Shown piece by piece: positions 49,030 through 56,748 of a DNA stretch of 64,000 bases. A program made the translations under genes and the position numbers. Where the stretch lies: contig JAFQFH010000011.1 in assembly GCA_017398685.1 (NCBI GenBank), positions 1-64,000 on the forward strand, in the 5' to 3' direction. The DNA comes from Oscillospiraceae bacterium (GTDB taxonomy: Bacteria > Bacillota > Clostridia > Oscillospirales > Oscillospiraceae). The notes beneath the pieces were generated by a model, which saw only the letters and a program-made list of their open reading frames with translations, made no database searches and was not told the origin of the DNA. The first letter of the stretch is position 1; each line of letters starts with the position of its first letter.

Positions 49030-50714
49030 GGCTCATCCTCGTACAAATATACTCTCAGCTCGTAGGGTCTGGTGGTGAAGCCGTTGGCAATGATAAAGTT
49101 GTGCTCGTAGTTGGACAAAACAAGCTTCCCCTTTTCAAGCGCATAGTACTCCGGCAGCTCAAAGCGTACAAGTTCATTGGTAAATGAGCATATTACCAGA
49201 AGCTTTTTACCCTGATAGTGCCTTTCGTACACGTAAAGCTGCTCATTTTCGTGCATAAGCTCATTATAAGTGCCATAGAGCACAATGGGGTTATCTTTTC
49301 TGAAGCGCAGGAGCTTTCTGTAGAAGTTGAGGATGGAGCTGGGGTCCTTCTCCTCGGCTTCAACATTTATCTGATGGTAGTTGGGATTTACGTAGAACCA
49401 GGGCGCCACTCTGCTGAAGCCCGCGTTTGCCGCCGATGACCACTGCATTGGCGTTCTGGCATTCTCCCTTGTGCGGCTTTGCACCAGCTTCAAAACAGCG
49501 GCCTTGCCCATAAGCTTTGATGCGATGCGGGCTGCGTTGAAGCTCATCACATCCCTGTACATTTCAAGCCTTGGCAGCTGGATATTCAGCATGCCTATCT
49601 CCTGCCCCTGATACACAAAAGGCGTGCCCCGCTGCAAAATGTACATAGCGGCCAGCATCTTGCCGCTCTCTGTGCGGTAGACCTCACTGCCGTAGCGGCT
49701 TATGATTCGGGGATGGTCGTGGTTTTCTATGTAAAGGGCGTTCCATGCCTTGCCCTCCAGCTTCAGCTGCCAGTCGGTAAAAGCCTTCTTCATCTTTTTA
49801 AGGTCAAAGGGCCGGGGAATGTAGTCGGTCATAAGGCAGTCGGCTTCCATGTGGGAAAAGGCTATCATCTCGTCAAGCACCTTGTCGGGGCCTTCCGTCA
49901 CATAGCGCAGGGCAATGTCCGCATCGGTCATGGGGCTTTCGCCTACGGTGAAGCAGTCATAGTAATCAAAGACATCCCTTTTGAACTCTTTGAGATAGTC
50001 ATGGACCTTGGGCAGGTTTGAAAAGTGCTTCATGCCGTTGGCCATGGGGATTTTGGGATAGCTTGAGGGCAGGCCGGGAGTCTTGGAGATGAAGGTTATC
50101 ACATCCTCCCTGAAGCCGTCCACTCCCATGTCCAGCCAGAAACGCAGTATCTTCTTGACTTCCTCACGGACCTTGGGATTGTCCATATTCAGATCCGGCT
50201 GTTTTCTGGCGAACAAATGGAGATAATATTCGTCCAAATGACTGTCATACTCCCAGGCACCGCCTTCAAACATACTGGTCCAGTTGTTGGGCGGCTGCAT
50301 CTTGCCGCGGACGGTTCTGCCGGGGCGCCAGTAGTAATAGTCGTGATAGGGGTTATTTTTGCTGCGGCGGCTCTCTTTGAACCATGGATGTTCATCCGAT
50401 GTGTGGTTTATGACCAGATCCATAAACACCCGAAGTCCCCTGTCGTGGGCCCCATCCAGCACCTTTCTGAATATGTCCAGATCGCCGAAATCCGGGTGTA
50501 TATCCATATAGTCGGAGATATCGTAGCCGTAGTCGGCATTGGGCGAGGGGTAGAGGGGCGAGAACCATATGGCGTCCACGTTCAGGCTTTTGATATAGTC
50601 AAGCTTTTCCAGCACGCCCCAAAGATCGCCTATGCCATCGCCGTTGCCGTCGCAAAAGCTTCTGGGCCAGATCTGATACACCGCCATTTCCTTATACCAC
50701 TGTGTTCCTGCCAT
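49026..50714 (-). CDS. GH13 alpha-glucosidase (oligo-1,6-glucosidase type)
   Basis: The 562-residue cytoplasmic enzyme starts WYKEMAVYQIWPRSFCDGNGDGIGDLWGV, the GH13 subfamily 31 pattern. Catalytic motifs are DLVINHTSDEH, DGFREDVITF (nucleophile Asp), FTVGESPMTD (acid/base Glu) and IENHDHPRIISRYG. The His in place of the usual Gln in NHDQPR is a minor variation. It hydrolyses alpha-1,6 or alpha-1,4 glucosidic bonds in short oligosaccharides. GGAGGGAG lies 6 nt before the ATG at 50714. No signal peptide is seen, and no sugar transporter is adjacent. Confidence 0.92.
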   Translation of the reverse strand: MAGTQWYKEMAVYQIWPRSFCDGNGDGIGDLWGVLEKLDYIKSLNVDAIWFSPLYPSPNADYGYDISDYMDIHPDFGDLDIFRKVLDGAHDRGLRVFMDLVINHTSDEHPWFKESRRSKNNPYHDYYYWRPGRTVRGKMQPPNNWTSMFEGGAWEYDSHLDEYYLHLFARKQPDLNMDNPKVREEVKKILRFWLDMGVDGFREDVITFISKTPGLPSSYPKIPMANGMKHFSNLPKVHDYLKEFKRDVFDYYDCFTVGESPMTDADIALRYVTEGPDKVLDEMIAFSHMEADCLMTDYIPRPFDLKKMKKAFTDWQLKLEGKAWNALYIENHDHPRIISRYGSEVYRTESGKMLAAMYILQRGTPFVYQGQEIGMLNIQLPRLEMYRDVMSFNAARIASKLMGKAAVLKLVQSRTRENARTPMQWSSAANAGFSRVAPWFYVNPNYHQINVEAEEKDPSSILNFYRKLLRFRKDNPIVLYGTYNELMHENEQLYVYERHYQGKKLLVICSFTNELVRFELPEYYALEKGKLVLSNYEHNFIIANGFTTRPYELRVYLYEDEP

Positions 50715-50832
50715 GGCTCTCCCTCCTGTTTTCGGTATTTGATTTATTCTAGCACAAATCAAAACCGCTCACAACTGTCAAGCTGTTAATGCCTGTAAAA
50801 AATCGCGCCCCGTTGGATTTCAAAACTGTCAG

Positions 50833-50862
50833 TTGACAAATTGCCGCCATTTGTGCAACAAT
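50833..50862 (+). promoter_or_regulatory. Promoter of the Ig-repeat protein
   Basis: TTGACA (50833-50838), 18 nt, AACAAT (50857-50862). On the opposite strand TTGTGA-N17-TAGAAT lies near 50750-50780 for the glucosidase gene. Confidence 0.55.
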
Positions 50863-50900
50863 AATATTTACTTTCATTTGATTGGAAGGACAGTAAAATT

Positions 50901-52382
50901 ATGAAAAAGAAACTGATTTCACTTATAATATGCGCCCTTGTGACGGCCGCTCTGCTGCCCGCTGCCTTTGCCATAAGCGTTGTGCCTGTGGCCCAGGGCT
51001 CTGCAGGCCAGGTCTACACCTCGGCGGATATGGACTGCTACGTGGGCGATCCTGCTCTGGTGACCGCCGCAGTGATGGGCGATGGCTCGTTCTGCCAGTA
51101 CCAGTGGTTTGTCAGCTACACAAATCAGGGCAATGACGGCACGCCTGTCCCCGGTGCCAATGCTGCCGACTACGTACCTGATACCTCCGTTCCCGGCACA
51201 TATTACTATTACTGCATGGTGTCAGATCCCTACGGGGCAGCGCTCTTCTCCCAGCCCATCCGGATAACTGTGCATGACCTTGCGGTAACCGGTATTTCCA
51301 TAGCCTCCATGCCATATAAGACCACCTTCAACGAGGGAGACTATCTGGATGCTGCCGGACTTACCATCATTGCCCGTATGTCCAACGGCTCCGAGCGAAT
51401 TGTCAATGCCGGGTATCAGCTCAGTCCCACCCAGTTTGTGCAGATAGGGCCCCAGAACGTTACCGTGATATACGGGGGATACAGCTGCACCTTCCCGGTT
51501 ATCGTCCAGAGCCTTGAGCAGAGCATTACCGGCATTGGTATGGTCAGTCTCCCCTTCAAGACCGAGTACAATGTGGGCGACTATCTGGATACCAGCGGCC
51601 TTGTTTTCCGGGTTTACACCACGGACGGCTATAAGGACATGAACACGGACTTCACCTGTGAGCCCATGATGCTGAGCACTTCCGGCAGCCAGACCATCAC
51701 CCTTATCTATAAGAACCGGACCTGCACCTTCAATGTGACGGTCAAGGGCGGGGCAAAGCTTCTGGAAGTGACCTCCACCCCCAGAAAGCTCAGCTACAAT
51801 GTGGGTGAAAGCCTGGACACCGCTGGGCTTGTGCTGAAAATAAGCGACGGGGTCAACAGCCAGATCATATCCTCCGGCTTCAGCTGTGAGCCTACCGTGT
51901 TCAGCTCTGAGGGTACGCAGGTGGTTAAGGTCAGGTACAACGATCTTCTGGCCACCTTCACCGTAAAGGTCAACTCGGGGAATACGGCTGCCGGCACTGT
52001 TACATCAAAGCCTGTTGTCACGGCAAATCCCGCAGTTACCACAGCTCCTGTCACGGAAAATGCCCAGCCCAGCCCCTCACCCAGCGCCACACCCAGACCG
52101 CCCCGCATTGACCACGATGCCTATGAGACACGTTCCAACCGCAGCACCCTTGTGGTGGTGATGATAATATGCATTATTGCCCTTATAATTCTCGGTGCGC
52201 TGATGGTGCTGATGAACACCGGCGCTCTTGAACGGCTGAAAGCCATGTTCCAAAAATCCTCTCCCCGCCGCCAGGATCGCTACAGAGACGGCTACTACGA
52301 GCCAAGCGAATGGGAAAACGACAGACGCGATTATGAGCAGCGCAGCCGTGACGAGGACAGATACTGGCGCGATCGGGATTAA
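50901..52382 (+). CDS. Surface protein with three Ig-like (Big_3-type) repeats and a C-terminal membrane anchor
   Basis: The 493-residue protein has a signal peptide (KKKLISLIICALVTAALLPAAFA), an N-terminal Ig-like domain (about 40-127), and three repeats of about 75 residues. Each repeat starts with a P-x-K-x-x-Y/F-N-x-G-[DE]-x-L-D-x-[AS]-G-L signature (near 139, 220 and 297). A Pro/Thr/Ser stalk, a membrane span (about 414-438) and an Arg/Asp/Tyr-rich cytoplasmic tail follow. Big_3 domains are found in Gram-positive surface and cell-wall proteins. It probably projects through the wall; the binding partner is unknown. Confidence 0.85.
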   Translation: MKKKLISLIICALVTAALLPAAFAISVVPVAQGSAGQVYTSADMDCYVGDPALVTAAVMGDGSFCQYQWFVSYTNQGNDGTPVPGANAADYVPDTSVPGTYYYYCMVSDPYGAALFSQPIRITVHDLAVTGISIASMPYKTTFNEGDYLDAAGLTIIARMSNGSERIVNAGYQLSPTQFVQIGPQNVTVIYGGYSCTFPVIVQSLEQSITGIGMVSLPFKTEYNVGDYLDTSGLVFRVYTTDGYKDMNTDFTCEPMMLSTSGSQTITLIYKNRTCTFNVTVKGGAKLLEVTSTPRKLSYNVGESLDTAGLVLKISDGVNSQIISSGFSCEPTVFSSEGTQVVKVRYNDLLATFTVKVNSGNTAAGTVTSKPVVTANPAVTTAPVTENAQPSPSPSATPRPPRIDHDAYETRSNRSTLVVVMIICIIALIILGALMVLMNTGALERLKAMFQKSSPRRQDRYRDGYYEPSEWENDRRDYEQRSRDEDRYWRDRD

Positions 52383-52392
52383 ACGACACAAA

Positions 52393-52423
52393 CAGCCCTG
52401 CCAAAGCCTTTTTGGCAGGGCTG
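52393..52423 (+). terminator. Hairpin after the Ig-repeat gene
   Basis: CAGCCCTGCCAAA and TTTGGCAGGGCTG form a 13-bp stem around GCCTT; the T run is delayed. Confidence 0.7.
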
Positions 52424-52468
52424 CCAGAGAAAATTTTATTTTTTTCAAAACTTTTTCTTTAAAGGATA

Positions 52469-52498
52469 TTGACAGTCCTTGCAAAAATATGTTATTAT
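52469..52498 (+). promoter_or_regulatory. Promoter of the tRNA cluster
   Basis: TTGACA (52469-52474), 18 nt, TATTAT (52493-52498), 29 nt before the first tRNA. Confidence 0.75.
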
Positions 52499-52526
52499 CT
52501 CAAGGCTGAATGTGGAAACGACCCAT

Positions 52527-52600
52527 GCGGGTGTAGTTCAATGGTAGAACACCAGCCTTCCAAGCTGGATACGTGGGTTCGATTCCCATCACCCGCTCCA
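52527..52600 (+). tRNA. tRNA-Gly (TCC)
   Basis: GCGGGTG pairs with CACCCGC. The D arm, the anticodon loop with TCC, and the T arm GTGGGTTCGATTCCCAT are regular; CCA is encoded. Confidence 0.97.
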
Positions 52601-52620
52601 AGTACTTGTCGCTTAGATAC

Positions 52621-52697
52621 GCGCCAATAGCTCAGCAGGATAGAGCAACTGCCTTCTAAGCAGTAGGTCGGGAGTTCGAATCTCTCTTGGCGTGCCA
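52621..52697 (+). tRNA. tRNA-Arg (TCT)
   Basis: GCGCCAA pairs with TTGGCGT (a G-U closes position 1-72). The anticodon loop is CTTCTAA, and the T loop TTCGAAT is regular. CCA is encoded. Confidence 0.96.
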
Positions 52698-52733
52698 GGT
52701 ATATTCACCCGAAAGGGTTTTATATAAATATGC

Positions 52734-52810
52734 GGTGGGATTAGCTCAGTTGGCAGAGCACCGGATTGTGGTTCCGGGTGTCGTGGGTTCGAGCCCCATA
52801 TCCCACCCCA
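52734..52810 (+). tRNA. tRNA-His (GTG)
   Basis: GTGGGAT pairs with ATCCCAC. G at 52734 is the expected extra G(-1) opposite C73. The anticodon is GTG, and CCA is encoded. Confidence 0.97.
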
Positions 52811-52866
52811 CATAAAAGCTTCGAGGCCGGCAGTGCCGGCCTCTTTGTGTAAGACCTTACAAATAT

Positions 52867-52940
52867 TGGGATGTAGTGTAATGGTAACACACCGGACTTT
52901 GACTCCGATATAGTGGGTTCGAGTCCCGCCATCCCAGCCA
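52867..52940 (+). tRNA. tRNA-Gln (TTG)
   Basis: TGGGATG pairs with CATCCCA. The anticodon loop is CTTTGAC, and the T loop TTCGAGT is regular. CCA is encoded. Confidence 0.97.
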
Positions 52941-53020
52941 CTGCGTCAGAGGAAGCTCGGCTCGCTCCGCTTCCGTCAGGTGTGACGAAAGCTGCGCTTG
53001 TCCTCCCTTCCTCTTCCTTT

Positions 53021-53048
53021 TCAACTCAAAGCCAAGGCTTTGAGTTGA
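53021..53048. repeat. Palindrome between tRNA-Gln and tRNA-Lys
   Basis: TCAACTCAAAGCC and GGCTTTGAGTTGA form a 13-bp inverted repeat around AA. It is close kin to the palindrome at 53225-53259. The 123-bp spacer also holds a GGAAGC/GCTTCC hairpin near 52950-52974. Confidence 0.75.
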
Positions 53049-53063
53049 TGAAAAATTTTATTT

Positions 53064-53139
53064 GCCCCAGTAGCTCAGTAGGCAGAGCACCTGCCTTTTA
53101 AGCAGGGTGTCCGGAGTTCGAATCTCCGCTGGAGCACCA
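53064..53139 (+). tRNA. tRNA-Lys (TTT), with one acceptor-stem mismatch
   Basis: The anticodon loop CTTTTAA, D arm and T arm GGAGTTCGAATCTCC are regular, and CCA is encoded. The acceptor stem GCCCCAG/CTGGAGC has a C3-A70 mismatch where C-G or U-A is expected. The last 30 nt reappear in part at 53373-53395. Confidence 0.93.
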
Positions 53140-53167
53140 CGTCAGAGCTGATTACGCTCTGCTCAAA

Positions 53168-53199
53168 AACAGCCGTTTCGTAGGAGCGGCTGTTTTTTC
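53168..53199 (+). terminator. Terminator of the tRNA cluster
   Basis: AACAGCCG and CGGCTGTT pair around 11 nt, followed by TTTTCG. Confidence 0.85.
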
Positions 53200-53224
53200 G
53201 TCTGAGCTTCATCGCTCTTCCTCT

Positions 53225-53259
53225 CCAACTCAAAACCGCTGCGCTGGGTTTTGAGTTGG
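53225..53259. repeat. Palindrome after the tRNA cluster
   Basis: CCAACTCAAAACC and GGTTTTGAGTTGG form a 13-bp inverted repeat around 9 nt. It shares CAACTCAAA with the repeat at 53021 and TCAAAACC with that at 5290. Confidence 0.75.
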
Positions 53260-53279
53260 TTTTTATGTTTTGCAGGAAA

Positions 53280-53395
53280 CGAACTCCGGACACCATATCA
53301 TTGCCGCGGTGCCGGAGGCAGCGGGGCAATGCCTTTCAATCCGCCGTAGGCGAAGCCGCCGCTTGCGCGGCTTCCGGAGTTCGAATCTCCGCTGG
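53280..53395. repeat. tRNA-Lys-derived repeats flanking a GC-rich structured segment
   Basis: Bases 53373-53395 are an exact 23-bp direct copy of tRNA-Lys 53110-53132 (T arm and start of the acceptor strand). Bases 53280-53294 are a 15-bp inverted copy of 53106-53120. The two copies face each other as 11-bp terminal inverted repeats around about 80 bp of GC-rich, self-complementary sequence (for example ATTGCC/GGCAAT). Such tRNA 3'-end copies are typical attachment-site remnants. Confidence 0.75.
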
Positions 53396-53426
53396 TGTTG
53401 AAATAAGCAGAAATCTTTTAGAATAT

Positions 53427-53455
53427 TTGACACACGTTTTCAGCTGGGATATAAT
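53427..53455 (+). promoter_or_regulatory. Consensus promoter of the HNH gene
   Basis: TTGACA (53427-53432), 17 nt, TATAAT (53450-53455). Confidence 0.85.
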
Positions 53456-53490
53456 TTTGGCCATCACAAATAAAGGTGTGCTGAAATAAT

Positions 53491-54351
53491 ATGTTAAGTG
53501 AGTCTTTCATGTCGGAATATTACACTTTAACCGCAATTGCGTTTATTCTTCTCTTTATTGCTTTCATTATTGTCGGCCTGTGCTATTTTGTAGATAAAGA
53601 GCGCAAGGAAAAGCAAAGAGGGCTTGTTAAGCAAACCAGTTCCAAATGCCATGATTTGTTTCTTATAAACAAACGTTATAGCTTCCATGAGTTGGAAAAA
53701 GAATACACTCTTTCAAAATTTGTTAACTCTAAATCCCAATTTGATCATTTTGATTCTTTCGGATTTCTAGTAGATGACATTTCCAAGAATTTATTTTGGG
53801 CAGAAAGTCTTCTTAAAAAAGCAAGTGAAAACCGAAAATGGTCAAAAGAATACTGGGCAGAAGTAAAGCAGATAAAAAACACCGCGGATGTTGTCATACA
53901 ATCATGTGGTATGTCTGTTCCTCGCTACACTAAAATAGAGGATGAATTATTTAATAAATTACTTTTGTCTCACTCAACGGATGTTTCTATCCATGTTGTA
54001 GTCATATACATAACCCCAAAGGGCAGACATCATTATAGAAATGAAGCCGTTTATGACGAGCATGACATAAGAGCCGCCATCGACAAAGCTAAAAACCGTG
54101 AGCAGAAAAAGGCCGAGAGAAAAGACCAGCGCTCGTTGATGACGCCGACGCTCAGATATAAAATACTTCAAAGAGACGGATTTCGCTGTGTTCTTTGTGG
54201 TGCATCCAGAAACGATGGTGCCATTTTGGAAGTTGACCACATTATCCCGGTTTCAAAGGGCGGTTTAACAACTGAAAGCAATCTTCGAACTCTTTGCCGG
54301 GAATGTAACCGGGGAAAAAGTGATAAGTATGACCCTTACGGTTTTAATTAA
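53491..54351 (+). CDS. Membrane-anchored HNH endonuclease
   Basis: The 286-residue protein has one N-terminal membrane helix (about 13-33, TAIAFILLFIAFIIVGLCYF). A charged central region of no recognised family follows (about 40-210). The C-terminal HNH nuclease has CVLCGASRNDGAILEVDHIIPVSKGG, then NLRTLCRECNRGKSDK. The D-H pair and two CxxC pairs of the zinc-bound beta-beta-alpha metal fold are present. The coding DNA is AT-rich compared with its neighbours. It is followed 23 nt later by a small XRE gene. Placement after tRNA-derived repeats suggests mobile or defence cargo; the target is unknown. The SD is weak. Confidence 0.82.
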   Translation: MLSESFMSEYYTLTAIAFILLFIAFIIVGLCYFVDKERKEKQRGLVKQTSSKCHDLFLINKRYSFHELEKEYTLSKFVNSKSQFDHFDSFGFLVDDISKNLFWAESLLKKASENRKWSKEYWAEVKQIKNTADVVIQSCGMSVPRYTKIEDELFNKLLLSHSTDVSIHVVVIYITPKGRHHYRNEAVYDEHDIRAAIDKAKNREQKKAERKDQRSLMTPTLRYKILQRDGFRCVLCGASRNDGAILEVDHIIPVSKGGLTTESNLRTLCRECNRGKSDKYDPYGFN

Positions 54352-54374
54352 ATTTCAGCTCTCAGGGGTGCAGT

Positions 54375-54578
54375 ATGATACGTTTCGACAAGCTTTGGAA
54401 AACTATGGAGAAAAAGGGCGTTTCCACATATACTCTGCGCGAAAGCTGCGGCATAGACAGCAAGACCGTGCGCCGTCTCCGTGCCAATGAGAATATAGAG
54501 ACAAAGACTCTCAACAAAATCTGCGCCGCGCTGGACTGCTCTCTTTCCGACATTGCAGAGTATGTGAAAGACGAGTAA
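54375..54578 (+). CDS. Small XRE/Cro-type HTH protein
   Basis: The 67-residue protein is a bare helix-turn-helix: FDKLWKTMEKKGVSTYTLRE, then IDSKTVRRLRANENIETKTL, then ICAALDCSLSDIAEYV. This is the YozG/Cro-like subfamily common beside mobile or toxin-antitoxin-like genes. It follows the HNH gene by 23 nt and probably shares its promoter, so it may control it. A strong terminator ends the pair. Confidence 0.85.
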   Translation: MIRFDKLWKTMEKKGVSTYTLRESCGIDSKTVRRLRANENIETKTLNKICAALDCSLSDIAEYVKDE

Positions 54579-54585
54579 TAGCACC

Positions 54586-54619
54586 AAAGCCGCCGGGGAT
54601 CGTCCGGCGGCTTTTATTA
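54586..54619 (+). terminator. Terminator of the HNH-XRE pair
   Basis: AAAGCCGCCGG and CCGGCGGCTTT pair around GGATCGT, followed by TATTATTT. The stem is nearly identical to that at 25349. Confidence 0.88.
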
Positions 54620-54624
54620 TTTCT

Positions 54625-55872
54625 TCAGTTCACATCAATCTCAAAACTTCTGCTGTCATGTTCAATGGCGGCCATGGTATCAATATACATCTGGGTGAAG
54701 CTCTTTTCCTGCACCCGCCACAGCTCTATGCCCGCTTGGAGAGCGGCATAGTCGGGCAGCGCACCGGCAAAATAGTCCTGATTGAGTACCGCAAAGGTAT
54801 CGGAGAGAAGGCTGACATCCTCTTCGCTCAGAGTTGAGCCTTCAAACATCTCAGCCATCTGCCTGTAGCAGTTGTCGGCAAAGAACTTCCGGCAGTAGGC
54901 GGCGAAATCCGTAAATTCCGGCTCTGTACGTCCCCCGGCCTCGGCCCAGCCGGAAACATCCATCTCCACTGTGCTGTAGCTCAGGTTTTTGCCGTCATAC
55001 TCAATAAGCCCGTACTGGCAGGGGGCCACCACTAGAGAGGATGTAACTATCTCGGGGACTGCGCCCTCTTTCACGCTCTGGCTGTGGATATGCCCGCTCA
55101 GGTGGCACAGGACTCCGTACTGCTCCAAAAGTGCGAGAAGCTCATCGGAATTATAAAGCTCGTAGCCGAAGGACAAAAGCCTATTGTGGGCGTAGAGATT
55201 CTGGTGGCTGACGGTGATGACCTTATCGCCTGCCGCCTGCGCTTCTTCAAGCTGCTGTTTCAGCCATTCCAGAGTGGGCTTTTTGACGGTTCCCGCGCCG
55301 TAGCTGTTGCTGTCGAGCATGATTATGCGAAGCTCATCCCCGGCCTGTACCGCATAGCTGAAGGTCTGCCCGTCGGAGCTTATGGCAATATCCGGGCCGA
55401 AGGGGGCATAGAGGGATTTGAAGTCTTCAAAGCTGAGAGGCTCCGCCTTCACCGCACCGCCATCAATATAGTTTACGGCATATTCCTTATCCATATCGTG
55501 GTTTCCGGGAATGGCAAGGATATTTACTCCAAGCTCCTCAAGGGGCGCAATAAGCTTTACAAAATCCTCATGGCTGACTTTGCCGCCGTTCAGGGTCATG
55601 TCACCGCTGATTATCAGAAAGTCCGGCTTTAGCTGCGCCATTTCATAAACGAAAGCCTCGGCTATCTCACGGGAGATATGGTTCATCTTCCCGTCACCGT
55701 TTACGGCCACCTCATAGATAAGCTCTCCCCCATCAACCAGCTGCGCGGACAAATAGTGCATATCCGTGGCTACGGCTATTTTGATGGCTGCCCCGTCCCC
55801 ATTGGCAAAGGCACCGGGGAAAAGGCCGGACATAAGACACAGTACAAGAAACACCGATATGATTTTCTTCAT
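54625..55872 (-). CDS. Secreted metallophosphoesterase
   Basis: The 415-residue protein has a signal peptide (KKIISVFLVLCLMSGLFPGAFA). The calcineurin-like motifs are ATDMHYL (about 36-42), ISGDMTLNG, IPGNHDMDKE, VSHQNLY and LSGHIHSQ, which form the two-metal site. It acts outside the membrane on an unknown phosphodiester or phosphomonoester, possibly nucleotides or cell-wall polymers. GGAGG precedes the ATG at 55872 by 6 nt. It is monocistronic, downstream of carD in the same direction. Confidence 0.88.
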   Translation of the reverse strand: MKKIISVFLVLCLMSGLFPGAFANGDGAAIKIAVATDMHYLSAQLVDGGELIYEVAVNGDGKMNHISREIAEAFVYEMAQLKPDFLIISGDMTLNGGKVSHEDFVKLIAPLEELGVNILAIPGNHDMDKEYAVNYIDGGAVKAEPLSFEDFKSLYAPFGPDIAISSDGQTFSYAVQAGDELRIIMLDSNSYGAGTVKKPTLEWLKQQLEEAQAAGDKVITVSHQNLYAHNRLLSFGYELYNSDELLALLEQYGVLCHLSGHIHSQSVKEGAVPEIVTSSLVVAPCQYGLIEYDGKNLSYSTVEMDVSGWAEAGGRTEPEFTDFAAYCRKFFADNCYRQMAEMFEGSTLSEEDVSLLSDTFAVLNQDYFAGALPDYAALQAGIELWRVQEKSFTQMYIDTMAAIEHDSRSFEIDVN

Positions 55873-55924
55873 GGCAGGCCTCCGTTCTTTTTCAACTATA
55901 ATAAATCCATATATCCCCTTTGTA

Positions 55925-55960
55925 AAGAAAAACACGGCTTGCTGTGATGGCAAACCGTGT
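55925..55960 (-). terminator. Terminator of carD-like gene
   Basis: On the minus strand ACACGGTTTGC pairs with GCAAGCCGTGT (one wobble) and is followed by TTTTCTTT. Confidence 0.75.
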
Positions 55961-55965
55961 AAAGC

Positions 55966-56466
55966 TTATAATTCCTTTTGTACGCCTATGCGGCTTTGTA
56001 TGTAGGCCTCTACCTGAGAAAGCTCAATTTCCAGGGCGGCAGCCAGCTCACCGTGGAGAATGTCCTTGGCCCGCTTCATGGTGGACTCAGCCCGGCTGCT
56101 CTTGGTCTTGCGCTCGCTCATGCGCTCGTGCAGGCCCTTTATAATGGACACAAGGGCTTCACAGCTGTGCTTTTTAAAAAGCTCCTTATAAAAAGCGTCC
56201 ACATGGTTGAAGCGGTTATCATGGCAGATTGCAGGCTCGATACCCGGGATACTGTCGATAAATTCCTCCGCCTCACTGCGGCTCATTATGGCGCGCATAT
56301 AGGCGCCGGATTCCACGGGAGCGTAGTAGGTACCGCTTCCCACCAGAGGGCGAAGACTGTAATAAAGCTTGTCTTTGGATGCACCGCTCATCTCCAGCGG
56401 TGCAATTTTTTCCACTATGCACACGCCGTTCTCCCCATATACGATTTTATCTCCTACGGAAAACAT
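55966..56466 (-). CDS. CarD family transcription factor
   Basis: The 166-residue protein starts MFSVGDKIVYGENGVCIVEKI, the Tudor-like RNA-polymerase-interacting domain of CarD/TRCF. A helical DNA-binding domain follows (YKELFKKHSCEALVSIIKGL, HERMSERKTKSSRAESTMKRAKDIL). CarD stabilises open complexes at rRNA and other promoters in mycobacteria; Clostridia often have several. It is a single gene with its own terminator. The 280-bp region upstream (56467-56748) is AT-rich and otherwise empty apart from a possible -10 (TATAAT 56632-56637). Confidence 0.88.
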   Translation of the reverse strand: MFSVGDKIVYGENGVCIVEKIAPLEMSGASKDKLYYSLRPLVGSGTYYAPVESGAYMRAIMSRSEAEEFIDSIPGIEPAICHDNRFNHVDAFYKELFKKHSCEALVSIIKGLHERMSERKTKSSRAESTMKRAKDILHGELAAALEIELSQVEAYIQSRIGVQKEL

Positions 56467-56748
56467 CCAGAAATACCCCCACTATATTACTGATATCTAT
56501 ATATTACAACATTTCTCCGATAATTTCCAATAGAAATTTTAATAATTTCAAAAATTTCTTCCCTATGCGTGGTCCGGAGTAAGCCCAATGTCATGCAAAT
56601 TTTGCGTCTTTTTTTTGGCCTTCATCTCTGCTATAATGAAAAAAATTGTTTTACCATATTGTTGCAGCTTTGGTGGCGAATTTATTTCATTTTTTATTGT
56701 AATTTCCATGCAAAGTGGTGAATACATTCAGTTTTGGAGAATTGAAGC

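Noticed and set aside
52527..53139. CRISPR-like array in the repeat-rich tRNA region
   Set aside because: The recurring TTCGA-type motifs are tRNA T loops; there is no regular repeat-spacer pattern.
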